Shown here in pieces: positions 45,641 through 54,507 of a stretch of DNA of 64,000 nt. Position 1 is the first letter of the stretch; each line of letters starts with the position of its first letter. Both the position numbers and the translations under genes were made by a program. This stretch comes from Roseimaritima multifibrata. Its GTDB lineage: Bacteria; Planctomycetota; Planctomycetia; Pirellulales; Pirellulaceae. The notes under the pieces were generated by a model, which searched no databases, was not told the origin of the DNA, and was given only the letters and a program-made list of their open reading frames with translations. The stretch spans positions 1 to 64,000 of the forward strand of contig NZ_CP036262.1 in assembly GCF_007741495.1 (NCBI RefSeq). The letters run 5' to 3'.

Positions 45641-45947
45641 AGGCGTTCTGCCGTGATGATTCATAATCCGGCATGTATCGGCAAACGCGATAACGCAGTG
45701 GTGTGGTCCCCCTCTCCTCGCTTTGGTTTGAGGCTCCTTAAGTAGGGATGAGTAGGGAAATGTGCCCGACGCTTGGAGGCAGTTCCATGCCAGCTTGCCT
45801 GCCTAGAAGCCAAGATTGGAAATTGAATTGCATCTCGACAACAACGTCCGCATCCGGTGGCGGCCTGAAAAGCATCGCTGCTATTTGTAAATTGTTCGTT
45901 TCACGGCGATTACTGAATCACCGAGAACCCGTACTGAAAGAAACACC
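45641..45947. other. Non-coding region upstream of the CYTH gene
   Basis: These 307 bases show no convincing gene or repeat. A short frame from 45748 overlaps the CYTH gene and lacks a ribosome-binding site. Confidence 0.55.
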
Positions 45948-46550
45948 ATGTATGAAATTGAACTGAAGTACCGGATTTCGGACCCGGATACCTTCCGGAA
46001 AAAAATCGTTGCCCTGGGCGCCGCGGACGACGTTCCCTGGGAAGACCATGCGGATACTTACTTCGCTCATCCTTGCAAGAATTTTGCAGAAACGACGGAA
46101 GCTTTACGGATTCGCCGAATCGATGGGCATTCCAGGGTGACCTATAAGGGGCCTAAACAGGGTGGTCCGGTCAAGGTTCGGCAGGAATTGGAATGGCTGT
46201 TAGAGGGAGAGGACAAAGATGGTAGTAATCTGTTCACCCTGTTTGTGGCCCTTGGGTTCCAACCTGTGACAACCGTCCAGAAACGCAGGCAAAGCCTAGC
46301 GATAACCTGGGATGAGCATGCGGTTTGCGTCACGATTGACCAGATTCCTGAGGTGGGATCGTACAGCGAACTAGAAGTACTCGCCTCCTGCGACGCAGAA
46401 GTCCCGGCAGCAAAAGCGGCTTTGCAGCGGTTGGCGGAACAACTTGGCTTGACACAACCGGAGCCGCGGAGCTATTTGGCACTGCAGCTGGCTCGCCAAG
46501 AAGAAGGCCAAAACCCGGCGGATGGGCTTGAAAATCAAAGCAATGTTTGA
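45948..46550 (+). CDS. CYTH-domain protein (class IV adenylate cyclase-like)
   Basis: The 200-residue product starts MYEIELKYRI, the ExExK motif of CYTH phosphate-tunnel enzymes, and has further charged motifs (ALRIRRIDG, RVTYKGPK, VRQELEW, TIDQIPEVGSYSELEV). The family includes adenylate cyclases CyaB, thiamine triphosphatases and inorganic triphosphatases, so the reaction cannot be fixed from sequence. Later, the Ala/Gln-rich tail adds about 30 residues. The gene stands alone before a Cys-rich protein gene. Confidence 0.85.
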   Translation: MYEIELKYRISDPDTFRKKIVALGAADDVPWEDHADTYFAHPCKNFAETTEALRIRRIDGHSRVTYKGPKQGGPVKVRQELEWLLEGEDKDGSNLFTLFVALGFQPVTTVQKRRQSLAITWDEHAVCVTIDQIPEVGSYSELEVLASCDAEVPAAKAALQRLAEQLGLTQPEPRSYLALQLARQEEGQNPADGLENQSNV

Positions 46551-46624
46551 CTTTTCCTATCAACGCTGTCTAGATTGGTATCCTTAGCCTGTCCAAGTTT
46601 CTCTCGAATTACAAAGGTTGATCA

Positions 46625-47080
46625 ATGCGTAAGATCCTGTCATCGATGTTCGCAGTTGCAATCGTCGCGTCAGCGACAGTCTGGGCAACCGAGCCAAATT
46701 TGGAAGGCGTGAAATGCGTCGTCGCGCCAAAAGCGGCCTCGGCAGACAAATCCGCCGAGTACAAAGAAGGCCACGTCTACTTCTGTTGTGGCGGATGTGC
46801 GTCAAAGTTTGCAGCCAACACTGAAGAGTTTGCTCCGAAAGCAAATCATCAGTTGGTGTCGACCAAACAGTATGAACAGAAGGCTTGTCCTTTCTCGGGT
46901 CAGCCCGTCACTGCCGATAAATCGGTAAAGGTTGCCAACGTAGAAGTTGGTTTCTGCTGTGGTGGATGCTTGAAAAAGGCATCCAGCGAAGAAGGTGATA
47001 AGCAGATCGCGATGCTCTTTGGAGATAAGACTTTTGTGAAAGGCTTTCAAGTCAAAAAAGAAAAGCCAGCTGTTCAGTAA
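46625..47080 (+). CDS. Small secreted Cys-rich protein with duplicated CCGGC motif
   Basis: The 151-residue product has a signal peptide (SSMFAVAIVASATVWAT) and two similar halves. The first contains VYFCCGGCASKF and the second VGFCCGGCLKKA; each is preceded by a Cys (VKCVVAP, KACPFSGQPV) about 30 residues upstream. The pattern resembles YHS/TRASH-type metal-binding modules, perhaps for copper or another soft metal in the periplasm. I cannot assign a named family. A terminator follows its stop by 28 bases. Confidence 0.8.
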   Translation: MRKILSSMFAVAIVASATVWATEPNLEGVKCVVAPKAASADKSAEYKEGHVYFCCGGCASKFAANTEEFAPKANHQLVSTKQYEQKACPFSGQPVTADKSVKVANVEVGFCCGGCLKKASSEEGDKQIAMLFGDKTFVKGFQVKKEKPAVQ

Positions 47081-47108
47081 CGCTTGAACAGAACGATCCG
47101 AAATTTGC

Positions 47109-47144
47109 AAACGACGTCTCCTTTAAAAATGAGGCGTCGTTTTT
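47109..47144 (+). terminator. Terminator of the Cys-rich protein gene
   Basis: AAACGACGTCTC and GAGGCGTCGTTT form a 12-bp stem with one wobble pair and a 10-base loop, followed by a T-run. Confidence 0.85.
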
Positions 47145-47365
47145 CATTGGTATCTTCGCCTGCAGGCGATTGCTGGAGGATAAACCCATTCGGTTCCGGT
47201 TGTGATGACTGCCAGGGTTTTGTCGCTGATTGTTCGCGATCGCCTGCACGTTGTTTCACCGCGATCTTTCGCAATAAAAAGAGGCCTTCATTGGACCGGT
47301 GAAATTTTCTTTTCGGGCGTCATGAGGTAATACCGCAACCTACGTTTCAATACGAAAACTAGGGT

Positions 47366-48886
47366 ATGCCCAAAATGAACAATCGAATCAAATCGAAAAC
47401 CCAATCGAAGCGTGTATTCGGTTTGCGGATCGCCGAGAACGTGTTGCAATTGTCCGTTGCAACGCAGGGGTCCGATGGCGTGTATGAACTAGAAATCGAC
47501 CAAGTTTTCAATCGTGGCGAGGCTGGCTGGTTCCAAGAAGAAGGTGCTCAACAGCTACGTGAGGGATTGGTCGAACTTGCGTCGAAATGGGAAATGCGGC
47601 ATCAATCCGTTGCCGTATCTTTGGATGGTCATTTCTGTGTGACTCGAGTTGCGATGGGGCCTTCCGATCGCGTCGACGAAGAAACCCGCTCGCTTAACGG
47701 TCGTATCCAGCGTTATCTCTCCTTAGGGCCAGGAGAAAAGATTACCGGTTACGCTCGAGAGACACTGAACCCCGAAGTTGATTATTCGGTCACCGCGGTC
47801 GGAAATCGTGTCCTGATTCAAGAGATCTACCAGGCGCTCCGTTACGCGGACATGAGCGTCACATGGGTTGAACCTTCGCTGGTTTCGTTGGCCCGGCTGG
47901 TTGAGCGCGGTGGGATGGGAGACCAGCAACCGATTTTGCTTGCGGACTGTTCAGGAGATCAATGGGATATTGGAATCGCTTACCAAGGTCGTTTGCTTCT
48001 TGATTATCGTCCAGTCGCAGCACGGTCTGTTGAGGGGCTTCGAAATGTCCTGCTAGGTCACGTTTCACGACTGCGAAGGTTTTGTGACCGACATCGAGAG
48101 GTCGCTGCCGGCAATCTAGAACAGCTGCTTGTCTGTGGTGCACCTCAAATGGTCAGTGAGGCAATCGCAACGTTCCGAGGTCAGGATGAATTAGAGGTCT
48201 CTGTGATGCAGATTCCTGAATTGCCTAGTCTGTATCGGTTGAATACTCAGCAGACCCAAGATAATAAAATCGCCGCAGTCGCTGCCGTTTTGCCGCTGAT
48301 TGACGATGCTGCGGAACCGCTGATCGCGGATTTATTAAGTCAAGTCCGACGGGATTCGGATCTGAGCATTTCTGCAATGGTCCTGCGACTTTTAGCCCCC
48401 ATTTTGGTTGCTGCCGCGATCCTTTTACCGATGTGGGCTTTGGTCGCTAAAAAGCGAAACGCACTGCAGGACATGAATACCATGACACAAAATGTTGAAT
48501 CCCAACTGGATGAAGCACAGGTGCGTATGGGCCAGTTAATGCAGAATCGGGCGCTGACCAATCATCTGAAACAGATCGATTGGATGACTCAGGAAACCCC
48601 GTGGCACGTACTGCTAAATCAAATCACCCGATGCTTGCCCGATTCGGCAAAGATCAACGAATTGCGGTGGTTATCGGGAAATGAGATTCTTATCGATGGT
48701 GCACTGCATGATGAAACCATGGTCTTTGACATTATTGGATACCTCAGGCGTTTGCCTTTGATCGAAGAGGTCGCGCTGCAAAGCACCAGTGGCGATGGAT
48801 CGGACGGTCAGATCCGATTTGAAATCAAAATTCGTACTCGTATGCTCAACGACACTACCCCCCATAGTGAGTCCCCTCATGCGTAA
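47366..48886 (+). CDS. gspL: GspL/PilM-PilN-like inner-membrane protein
   Basis: GspL links the cytoplasmic ATPase to the periplasmic parts of a type II secretion system. The 506-residue product has an actin-like N-domain (VFGLRIAENVLQLSVAT opening, VEPSLVSLARL, ADCSGDQWDIGI), then a membrane helix at about 335-355 (APILVAAAILLPMWALVA). A coiled coil follows, and a PilN-like ferredoxin-fold end. The fused PilM-PilN layout is what GspL shows. Its end overlaps gspM by 8 bases. Confidence 0.8.
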   Translation: MPKMNNRIKSKTQSKRVFGLRIAENVLQLSVATQGSDGVYELEIDQVFNRGEAGWFQEEGAQQLREGLVELASKWEMRHQSVAVSLDGHFCVTRVAMGPSDRVDEETRSLNGRIQRYLSLGPGEKITGYARETLNPEVDYSVTAVGNRVLIQEIYQALRYADMSVTWVEPSLVSLARLVERGGMGDQQPILLADCSGDQWDIGIAYQGRLLLDYRPVAARSVEGLRNVLLGHVSRLRRFCDRHREVAAGNLEQLLVCGAPQMVSEAIATFRGQDELEVSVMQIPELPSLYRLNTQQTQDNKIAAVAAVLPLIDDAAEPLIADLLSQVRRDSDLSISAMVLRLLAPILVAAAILLPMWALVAKKRNALQDMNTMTQNVESQLDEAQVRMGQLMQNRALTNHLKQIDWMTQETPWHVLLNQITRCLPDSAKINELRWLSGNEILIDGALHDETMVFDIIGYLRRLPLIEEVALQSTSGDGSDGQIRFEIKIRTRMLNDTTPHSESPHA

Positions 48887-49496
48887 TCGGTACTTTCGTT
48901 ATATCTGGGCGATCGTCCTATTCGGAGCGATAGGTACTGTGCTTCTGTTTGGTATTCGATTAGTCGATGAGTACCTTACGCTTGAATCGGAGGTGCGTGA
49001 TATGCAACAGTTACAGCAACAGTGGGATGCGACACAAATTCGTACGCAATCTCTCCGAAGTGCGGAACAAAGAGTGGTAAATCTGTTAAATGAACTGCAG
49101 CCTCGCGAGGTCAGTGACGATCGGATCGCGGAGATTCGCGACCGAATCATTAACATTGTTCGGGACGCCGATTGCCAATTACGGAAAACACAGTTAAGTC
49201 CAACGGCGGTTCGCAGTTGGGCTGAAACGAATGATGATCCTCGACAGCCAGGATTTAGCATGGATCAGATTCCCTCGGGATATGATCTGCATGTCTACAC
49301 ATTGGAACTGCGGGTTCAAGGGCTTTTGGCAGCGATCCAAAAAGTCTTGCAGGCGTTGTCGCAAGAGCAATTCCTGATGACCACCGACGTGATGAACTTG
49401 TCGTTGGTGGATCAGCGCGGAGAGGTTGAGATGAGCCTTCGGGCGACGTTGTATGGACTGGTGAAACGGCAAGCAGAGACGCAAGACGATTTTTAG
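48879..49496 (+). CDS. gspM: GspM/PilO-like inner-membrane protein
   Basis: The 205-residue product has one N-terminal membrane helix (IWAIVLFGAIGTVLLFGI), a coiled coil and a ferredoxin-like C-terminus. This is the usual layout of GspM and PilO, which pair with GspL or PilN. The ATG at 48879 overlaps the stop of the upstream gene; a longer frame starts inside that gene and is discarded. The family assignment leans on position between gspL and the secretin. Confidence 0.75.
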   Translation: MRNRYFRYIWAIVLFGAIGTVLLFGIRLVDEYLTLESEVRDMQQLQQQWDATQIRTQSLRSAEQRVVNLLNELQPREVSDDRIAEIRDRIINIVRDADCQLRKTQLSPTAVRSWAETNDDPRQPGFSMDQIPSGYDLHVYTLELRVQGLLAAIQKVLQALSQEQFLMTTDVMNLSLVDQRGEVEMSLRATLYGLVKRQAETQDDF

Positions 49497-49562
49497 AGAG
49501 TTCCATGAAGGTGAAAGCACGTCGGATTGTTCTGATAGTTGATTTAACAAAATTGGATCGCC

Positions 49563-51638
49563 ATGGATGGCGCAGCAAAAGGACAGCGCAGTGACAGGTG
49601 TCACCATATCTTTTTGATATGGGTGGGATGTGTCATTTCCGTGCTGATCGTTTTTCCGTTGCGTTCTCATGCCCAGACGCTGACGTTACCCTCTCCGACG
49701 TCAACGGACCTCTTAGAACCACCGGCTGTGGTCGTCGATCCGCCTCCGTCACGCTCGACCAACCGTGATGTTGAATCGATCCTAAAGACACCGGGAAGCG
49801 TTACGTTCCGTAAGAGTCCACTTTCTGAAGTGATCTTTTCGATCAGCGATGTTTGGGGAGTGAACATTGTTGCTGGCGGAGATATCAATGGCGAGGTCAC
49901 GGGAAGTTTTCAAGATGTGCCACTGGCCGAAGTCCTGGGCGCAGTGCTTTCAGCAAACGATTACGCATACAAGCAAACAGGCAGTAGTTTGGTTGTCTTG
50001 CCCAGCGGTCAGGTCGGACAGGATGACGCGACCTTTGCATCGCGCGTTGTTACCCTTCCTCGAGGCGTCGAGGATCCAACCGAAATGGTTGAAGCCGCTC
50101 GGCTACTGCTTAGCTCCAGAGGTCAGATTCGGCCGATCAGCGGAACGGGAACGATTTTTGTTCTCGATTCGGCCGAACGTGTTGATCGGATTGAAGCCTT
50201 GTTTGGGCAGTTGGGGACATCGGGAGAACGGTATCGTACTGTCCCTTTGAGTGAAGCGAAAATTGAAACGATCGCGCCGGGGGATGTGGCGTTCAGAGAA
50301 ACGAACCCCCAGCCGGGCGATTTGTCCGGCGGCGAGATCATTTACTTTACGCCTCAGTTCACCGATGCTGAAAATTTGGTCGAAGCCTTACAGGGGGCGG
50401 TCGATCCGTCGACAATTATCAGTCTGTATGCGGAGGAAAATCGGATCATCGTGCGCGGCGACGCCGAACAGCTTCGGCTTGCTTCGCAGATAGTGAATCA
50501 GCTGGATCGCCCTCGCCCGCAGGTCCGGATCACTGCACTGATCTATGACGTCAGTTTGGATGACATCGCCAACTTGGGAATCGATTGGGCTCATGGTTCG
50601 GGCGACGGCAGTTTGACTACCAGTGCAGGTAGTGGTTTGCTGGCGACCGTTGCCGATGGGGCAACGTTGGAGGGAACCAATATGGCGATCTCTATGCTTA
50701 AAGATAAATTCAATCTTGGCGTCACGATCAATGCCTTGAATTCCGCCGAGGGTGCCAAGTTGTTAGCCGACCCGACCATTACGGTTTCGGATCGCAATGA
50801 GGCTGTCATGAAGATCGTGCAGAAGATACCCGTGACGACCATTGGTCAGTTGGGCGATTCTGCGGCCACGTTCTCTTCGGTTACATTCGAAGAAGCAGGG
50901 ATCATTCTGACCGTTACCCCGCGGATCAGTCGCGATGGGACGGTTCAGATGGTGGTCCAAACCGAGTTCAGTGTCCTTACCGGGAATCTAAATGGGCAAC
51001 CGATCATTGACACTCGGACCGCCAATACCAGCGTTCGCGTTAGCAATGGACAAGCCTTCGTGCTCGGGGGACTGAGGCAAAAGAGTGTCAATGAAAAAGT
51101 CAAAGGCGTTCCTTGGTTAAAAGACATGCGCTATGTCGGTGGGCTGTTTCGCAGCCACGAAACCGAAGTTGTGGAAAGCGAACTGATCGTATTTATCAAA
51201 CCAGAAATTGTCGGTCCCTACGATAATTCAACTCCACGTGAGCAGGCGGCGATCTGTGTTGGAGGTCTGGAATTGGATCGTATTCCACGTGCCGATTTGC
51301 GGCCGTTTATTCCCGATTGTGGCGACCCCAATTGCCCCTACCATTGCCCGCCGCGAAGAGTGAATGGCGGTGGTTCGGCACAGATGGCGATGATCGGCGG
51401 CTTTGGAATTGAGAGCTTACCTGCGGGCTTTTTGCCAGAGGGAGATGTACTGGACCCCAGTATGTTGCCCGGTATGAGGGTGGACCCAACGGTCATGCCG
51501 CAGCGGCAAGAATCGCGGTTTGGACCCAAGCAGAGTGAACCGCTATACCAAACGGCCGATCGTTCGGTTGGTGGGTATGCTCGTGACCAACCCGTTCAAG
51601 ACTATTCCGAACGGCTGGATTCGCCTGTCCGTTTCTAA
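49563..51638 (+). CDS. gspD: Secretin (GspD/PilQ) with Cys-rich C-terminal extension
   Basis: The 691-residue product has a signal peptide (about residues 18-37, ending RSHA) and N-domains (GSVTFRKSPLSEVIFSISD; GTIFVLDSAERVDRIEALF). The secretin domain has ITVSDRNEAVMKIVQKIPV, TVTPRISRDGTVQM and VRVSNGQAFVLGGLRQKS, ending IVFIKPEIVGP. The last 130 residues extend past the normal end, with DCGDPNCPYHCPP, then a Gly/Met-rich tail. This extension may help anchor or pilot the channel. It is the third gene of the gspL-gspM-gspD set. Confidence 0.9.
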   Translation: MDGAAKGQRSDRCHHIFLIWVGCVISVLIVFPLRSHAQTLTLPSPTSTDLLEPPAVVVDPPPSRSTNRDVESILKTPGSVTFRKSPLSEVIFSISDVWGVNIVAGGDINGEVTGSFQDVPLAEVLGAVLSANDYAYKQTGSSLVVLPSGQVGQDDATFASRVVTLPRGVEDPTEMVEAARLLLSSRGQIRPISGTGTIFVLDSAERVDRIEALFGQLGTSGERYRTVPLSEAKIETIAPGDVAFRETNPQPGDLSGGEIIYFTPQFTDAENLVEALQGAVDPSTIISLYAEENRIIVRGDAEQLRLASQIVNQLDRPRPQVRITALIYDVSLDDIANLGIDWAHGSGDGSLTTSAGSGLLATVADGATLEGTNMAISMLKDKFNLGVTINALNSAEGAKLLADPTITVSDRNEAVMKIVQKIPVTTIGQLGDSAATFSSVTFEEAGIILTVTPRISRDGTVQMVVQTEFSVLTGNLNGQPIIDTRTANTSVRVSNGQAFVLGGLRQKSVNEKVKGVPWLKDMRYVGGLFRSHETEVVESELIVFIKPEIVGPYDNSTPREQAAICVGGLELDRIPRADLRPFIPDCGDPNCPYHCPPRRVNGGGSAQMAMIGGFGIESLPAGFLPEGDVLDPSMLPGMRVDPTVMPQRQESRFGPKQSEPLYQTADRSVGGYARDQPVQDYSERLDSPVRF

Positions 51639-51656
51639 CGTTGATGAACGCGCGTA

Positions 51657-52124
51657 TCAATCAAACAACGAGGCGTTCCAGGTCAAATTACCTTGCCTTA
51701 ATTTGACCGATGGAGGATCGATCGATACGACCTCAATACCCTGTGTTGTTTCCCCGACCGCCAATGTTCGGGACACATTCTTAACTTGCAGGAGGACACG
51801 GGGGCGATCGACTTTGACAAAGCCCAAGACGCGGATATCTGTCATCTTGGCGGTTACGGGCTGGATGACAACGGTTTCGGAGGGGAATAGAAAAGGATTT
51901 TCTCGCTCGGGAAACGGATAATCGATCGTGACCATGGAGGGATCGACAGGGACACTGCCCTTTGTTGCGTAGGTTTCGCGAACCGAAGGAGGGGCATGTT
52001 CTAAGGCCAAGGGAATCAGATCACTGGCCGAATGTCCGCACCCACCTACCGAACCCAACGCCAATACGCTGGCTAGTGGATACGCCAGGGATTTGGTGAG
52101 CGAGCGGGTTCGATCGGCGAACAT
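51657..52124 (-). CDS. PilP/GspC-like lipoprotein
   Basis: The 155-residue product has a lipoprotein signal with lipobox VGGC (about residue 29). Its C-terminal domain contains DIRVLGFVKVDRPRVLLQV and VGETTQGIEVVSIDPPSVKLR, which resemble the small beta domain shared by PilP and GspC. It is transcribed opposite to the gspL-M-D genes and ends 18 bases from the gspD stop. By position it is a likely partner of that secretin; this is inference. Confidence 0.7.
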   Translation of the reverse strand: MFADRTRSLTKSLAYPLASVLALGSVGGCGHSASDLIPLALEHAPPSVRETYATKGSVPVDPSMVTIDYPFPERENPFLFPSETVVIQPVTAKMTDIRVLGFVKVDRPRVLLQVKNVSRTLAVGETTQGIEVVSIDPPSVKLRQGNLTWNASLFD

Positions 52125-52458
52125 TGGAATGTTTCCACAGTAGGACGGATAGGTGAGTTCGGCTGAAGTCTAGGTTTTTTGTTGGTTTATGGTGTTCCTC
52201 TCGCAATTTCTGCTGCCTCACCTAATAGGGTGAAACCGTTTGGAAGGGGGACTGGCAGGATCGTGCCGGTTCTTCAGTCGGTTGCCTGGCAATCCAATTA
52301 GCGGTTTAGCCTGGCTTGCTGGCCCGCCTGTGGCATGAGGTTCCCTTTTTTGAAGGGGATCTGTTTGTCACGTTTCCGTTTTCGCTCCGATCGGAGTAGA
52401 TTGGGGGCTTGGAAGATCCAGCAAAATTTCTAAGTATCCAGCGCGTTGCGAGTCCAGC
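52125..52458. other. Divergent region between the PilP-like and sulfatase genes
   Basis: These 334 bases hold the promoters of two divergent genes; I cannot place boxes. There is no clear repeat or gene. Confidence 0.55.
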
Positions 52459-54501
52459 ATGTTTTCTTTTCGAATCGTTTCTCTCTTGTTGATCGTTTTC
52501 ACGACCGGGTTGGCACGGGCTGCCGAGCAACGTGCTCCCAACGTGATCTTTATCTTGTGTGATGATTTGGGCTGGGGAGATCTGGGGGTGTTTTATCAAA
52601 ACCAGCTAACCAATCACCCTCATATGAAGACGCCGCACATCGACAAGATGGCCGAGCAAGGATTGCAGCTTCGAGCGCACTACTGCCCTGCCCCGGTTTG
52701 TGCGCCCAGCCGAAGTACGCTTTTGACGGGTGTGCACCAAGGGCACGCGGTCGTACGGGATAACCAGTTCGACAAGATGTTGGAAAACAATCACACGTTA
52801 GCCACTGTCATGCGAGATGCTGGTTACAAGACAGCCTTGATCGGTAAATATGGATTGCAAGGAGACGGATCCGACGCCGATAGCTGGCCCGGGTATCCGA
52901 CCAAACGAGGCTTCGATGAATTCTATGGCTACGTTCGCCACAGGGACGGTCATTTGCATTACCCAGCGAACCCTTACCCTGCCGGTGACAGCCCAAACCA
53001 CAAAGATCCCAAAGAGGTTTGGCACAATGATCAAGAAGTGAGTGCAGGTCTGAGCGGCTGTTATACGACGGACCTCTTCACCGCTCGCAGCAAAGATTGG
53101 ATCGCGAAACAGGCGACGCAGCATCCTGAGCAACCCTTCTTCCTGTACTTGGCGTACGACACGCCGCATGCTGCTCTGCAAGTTCCTGCGGTTGAATACC
53201 CTGAAGGAAGTGGATTGAATGGCGGCCTGCAATGGCTTGGTGAACCCGGCAAGATGATCAATACCGCCGTTGGAACGATCGATTCCTATCGCCACCCCGA
53301 TTATGCAGATCAAGAATGGAGTGATGGTGCTATTCGATTCGCCACCATGGTGCGAAGGATTGATTCCGCGGTTGGCGATTTACTGCAGACGTTGCAGGAT
53401 TTGGGTATCGACGAAAACACCTTGGTTGTGTTTAGTAGCGACAACGGCCCCCACCGAGAATCTTATCTAAGCAATGTGAAGTACGACCCGACAGCATTCA
53501 AATCGTATGGTCGTTTTGACGGGATCAAACGGGATACGTTGGAAGGCGGGATTCGGGTGCCGACACTTGCTTGGTGGCCAAGTCATATCAAGCCCGGTCA
53601 GGTGACGCATGCTCCTTCGCAGTTCCATGATTGGATGCCAACCTTTGCCGAAATCGCAGGGGCCCTTTCCCCTGCCCGGAGCGACGGGGTTTCGTTGCTT
53701 CCAACGTTGCAAGGAAACCGTAAGCAGACTCCCAGCACGATTTACGTCGAATATGTAAATAACGGTGCGACGCCAAATTACTCCGATTTTGCTCCTCTCC
53801 ATCGCGGGCAGAAGCGTCGCCAAATGCAAGTTGTGCATGTGGATGGATTTAAGGGGATCCGCGTGAACATTCAGTCTGCGAAGGACCCCTTTGAAATTTA
53901 TGATCTAGCGAAAGATCCCCAAGAACGTACCAACCTGGCTGGCACCTCCGATCGATTTCGCCGTTTGCAGCAGAAGATGCAGGACAGGGTCCTTCAATTG
54001 CGACGCCCCAATCCATCGGCTAAACGGCCTTACGATGATGCACTGGTTCCAGCGGTGGACGGTTTGCCAGAAGAATCGATCGCGGAAGGGCTTCATTGGC
54101 GGGCCCGGAATGGCTCGTTTGCTTATGTTCCAAGCTTGCAGGGCCAGACGCCCGATCAAATCGGGACGGTTGATCATATCGATCTGAAGCAGATTTCTAT
54201 CGCGACAGGTGCCGTGGAGTGGAGTGGCTACTTCAAAGTGCCTGCGGACGGTGATTACACCTTTACCCTATCGACCAGTCGCGGAGCATTCCTGCGTATC
54301 CACGATGCCGCGGTTATCGATGCGGATGCTCAGTACGAAGCTGGGTCTGACGTTACCGGGACGATCCGTTTAGCAAAGGGGTGGCATCCGATTCGTCTGA
54401 CCTGCCTGAAAGCGGAGGCGGACGATTCGCTAACCCTGACATGGGCGGCCAGCGATTCAGAGCCGCAACCATTCGTCACCGCTGATTTGCGGCAGCCGTA
54501 G
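52459..54501 (+). CDS. Secreted sulfatase with C-terminal PA14-like module
   Basis: Sulfatases remove sulfate from algal polysaccharides or other esters. The 680-residue product has a signal peptide (SLLLIVFTTGLARA), the metal-binding DDLGWGDLG, and the formylglycine motif CAPSRSTLLTG with the modified Cys at residue 81. FSSDNGPH follows near 330. The last about 150 residues (WSGYFKVPADGDYTFTLST ... GWHPIRLTCLKAE) form a PA14-like carbohydrate-binding module. Large sulfatase sets are typical of marine Pirellulaceae. It converges with the ferredoxin reductase gene, 6 bases apart. Confidence 0.93.
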   Translation: MFSFRIVSLLLIVFTTGLARAAEQRAPNVIFILCDDLGWGDLGVFYQNQLTNHPHMKTPHIDKMAEQGLQLRAHYCPAPVCAPSRSTLLTGVHQGHAVVRDNQFDKMLENNHTLATVMRDAGYKTALIGKYGLQGDGSDADSWPGYPTKRGFDEFYGYVRHRDGHLHYPANPYPAGDSPNHKDPKEVWHNDQEVSAGLSGCYTTDLFTARSKDWIAKQATQHPEQPFFLYLAYDTPHAALQVPAVEYPEGSGLNGGLQWLGEPGKMINTAVGTIDSYRHPDYADQEWSDGAIRFATMVRRIDSAVGDLLQTLQDLGIDENTLVVFSSDNGPHRESYLSNVKYDPTAFKSYGRFDGIKRDTLEGGIRVPTLAWWPSHIKPGQVTHAPSQFHDWMPTFAEIAGALSPARSDGVSLLPTLQGNRKQTPSTIYVEYVNNGATPNYSDFAPLHRGQKRRQMQVVHVDGFKGIRVNIQSAKDPFEIYDLAKDPQERTNLAGTSDRFRRLQQKMQDRVLQLRRPNPSAKRPYDDALVPAVDGLPEESIAEGLHWRARNGSFAYVPSLQGQTPDQIGTVDHIDLKQISIATGAVEWSGYFKVPADGDYTFTLSTSRGAFLRIHDAAVIDADAQYEAGSDVTGTIRLAKGWHPIRLTCLKAEADDSLTLTWAASDSEPQPFVTADLRQP

Positions 54502-54507
54502 AAACGG

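Noticed and set aside
48789-48878. Extended start for the GspM-like gene inside the gspL-like gene
   Set aside because: The extra 30 residues do not resemble the family; the ATG at 48879 gives a standard membrane-anchor N-terminus.
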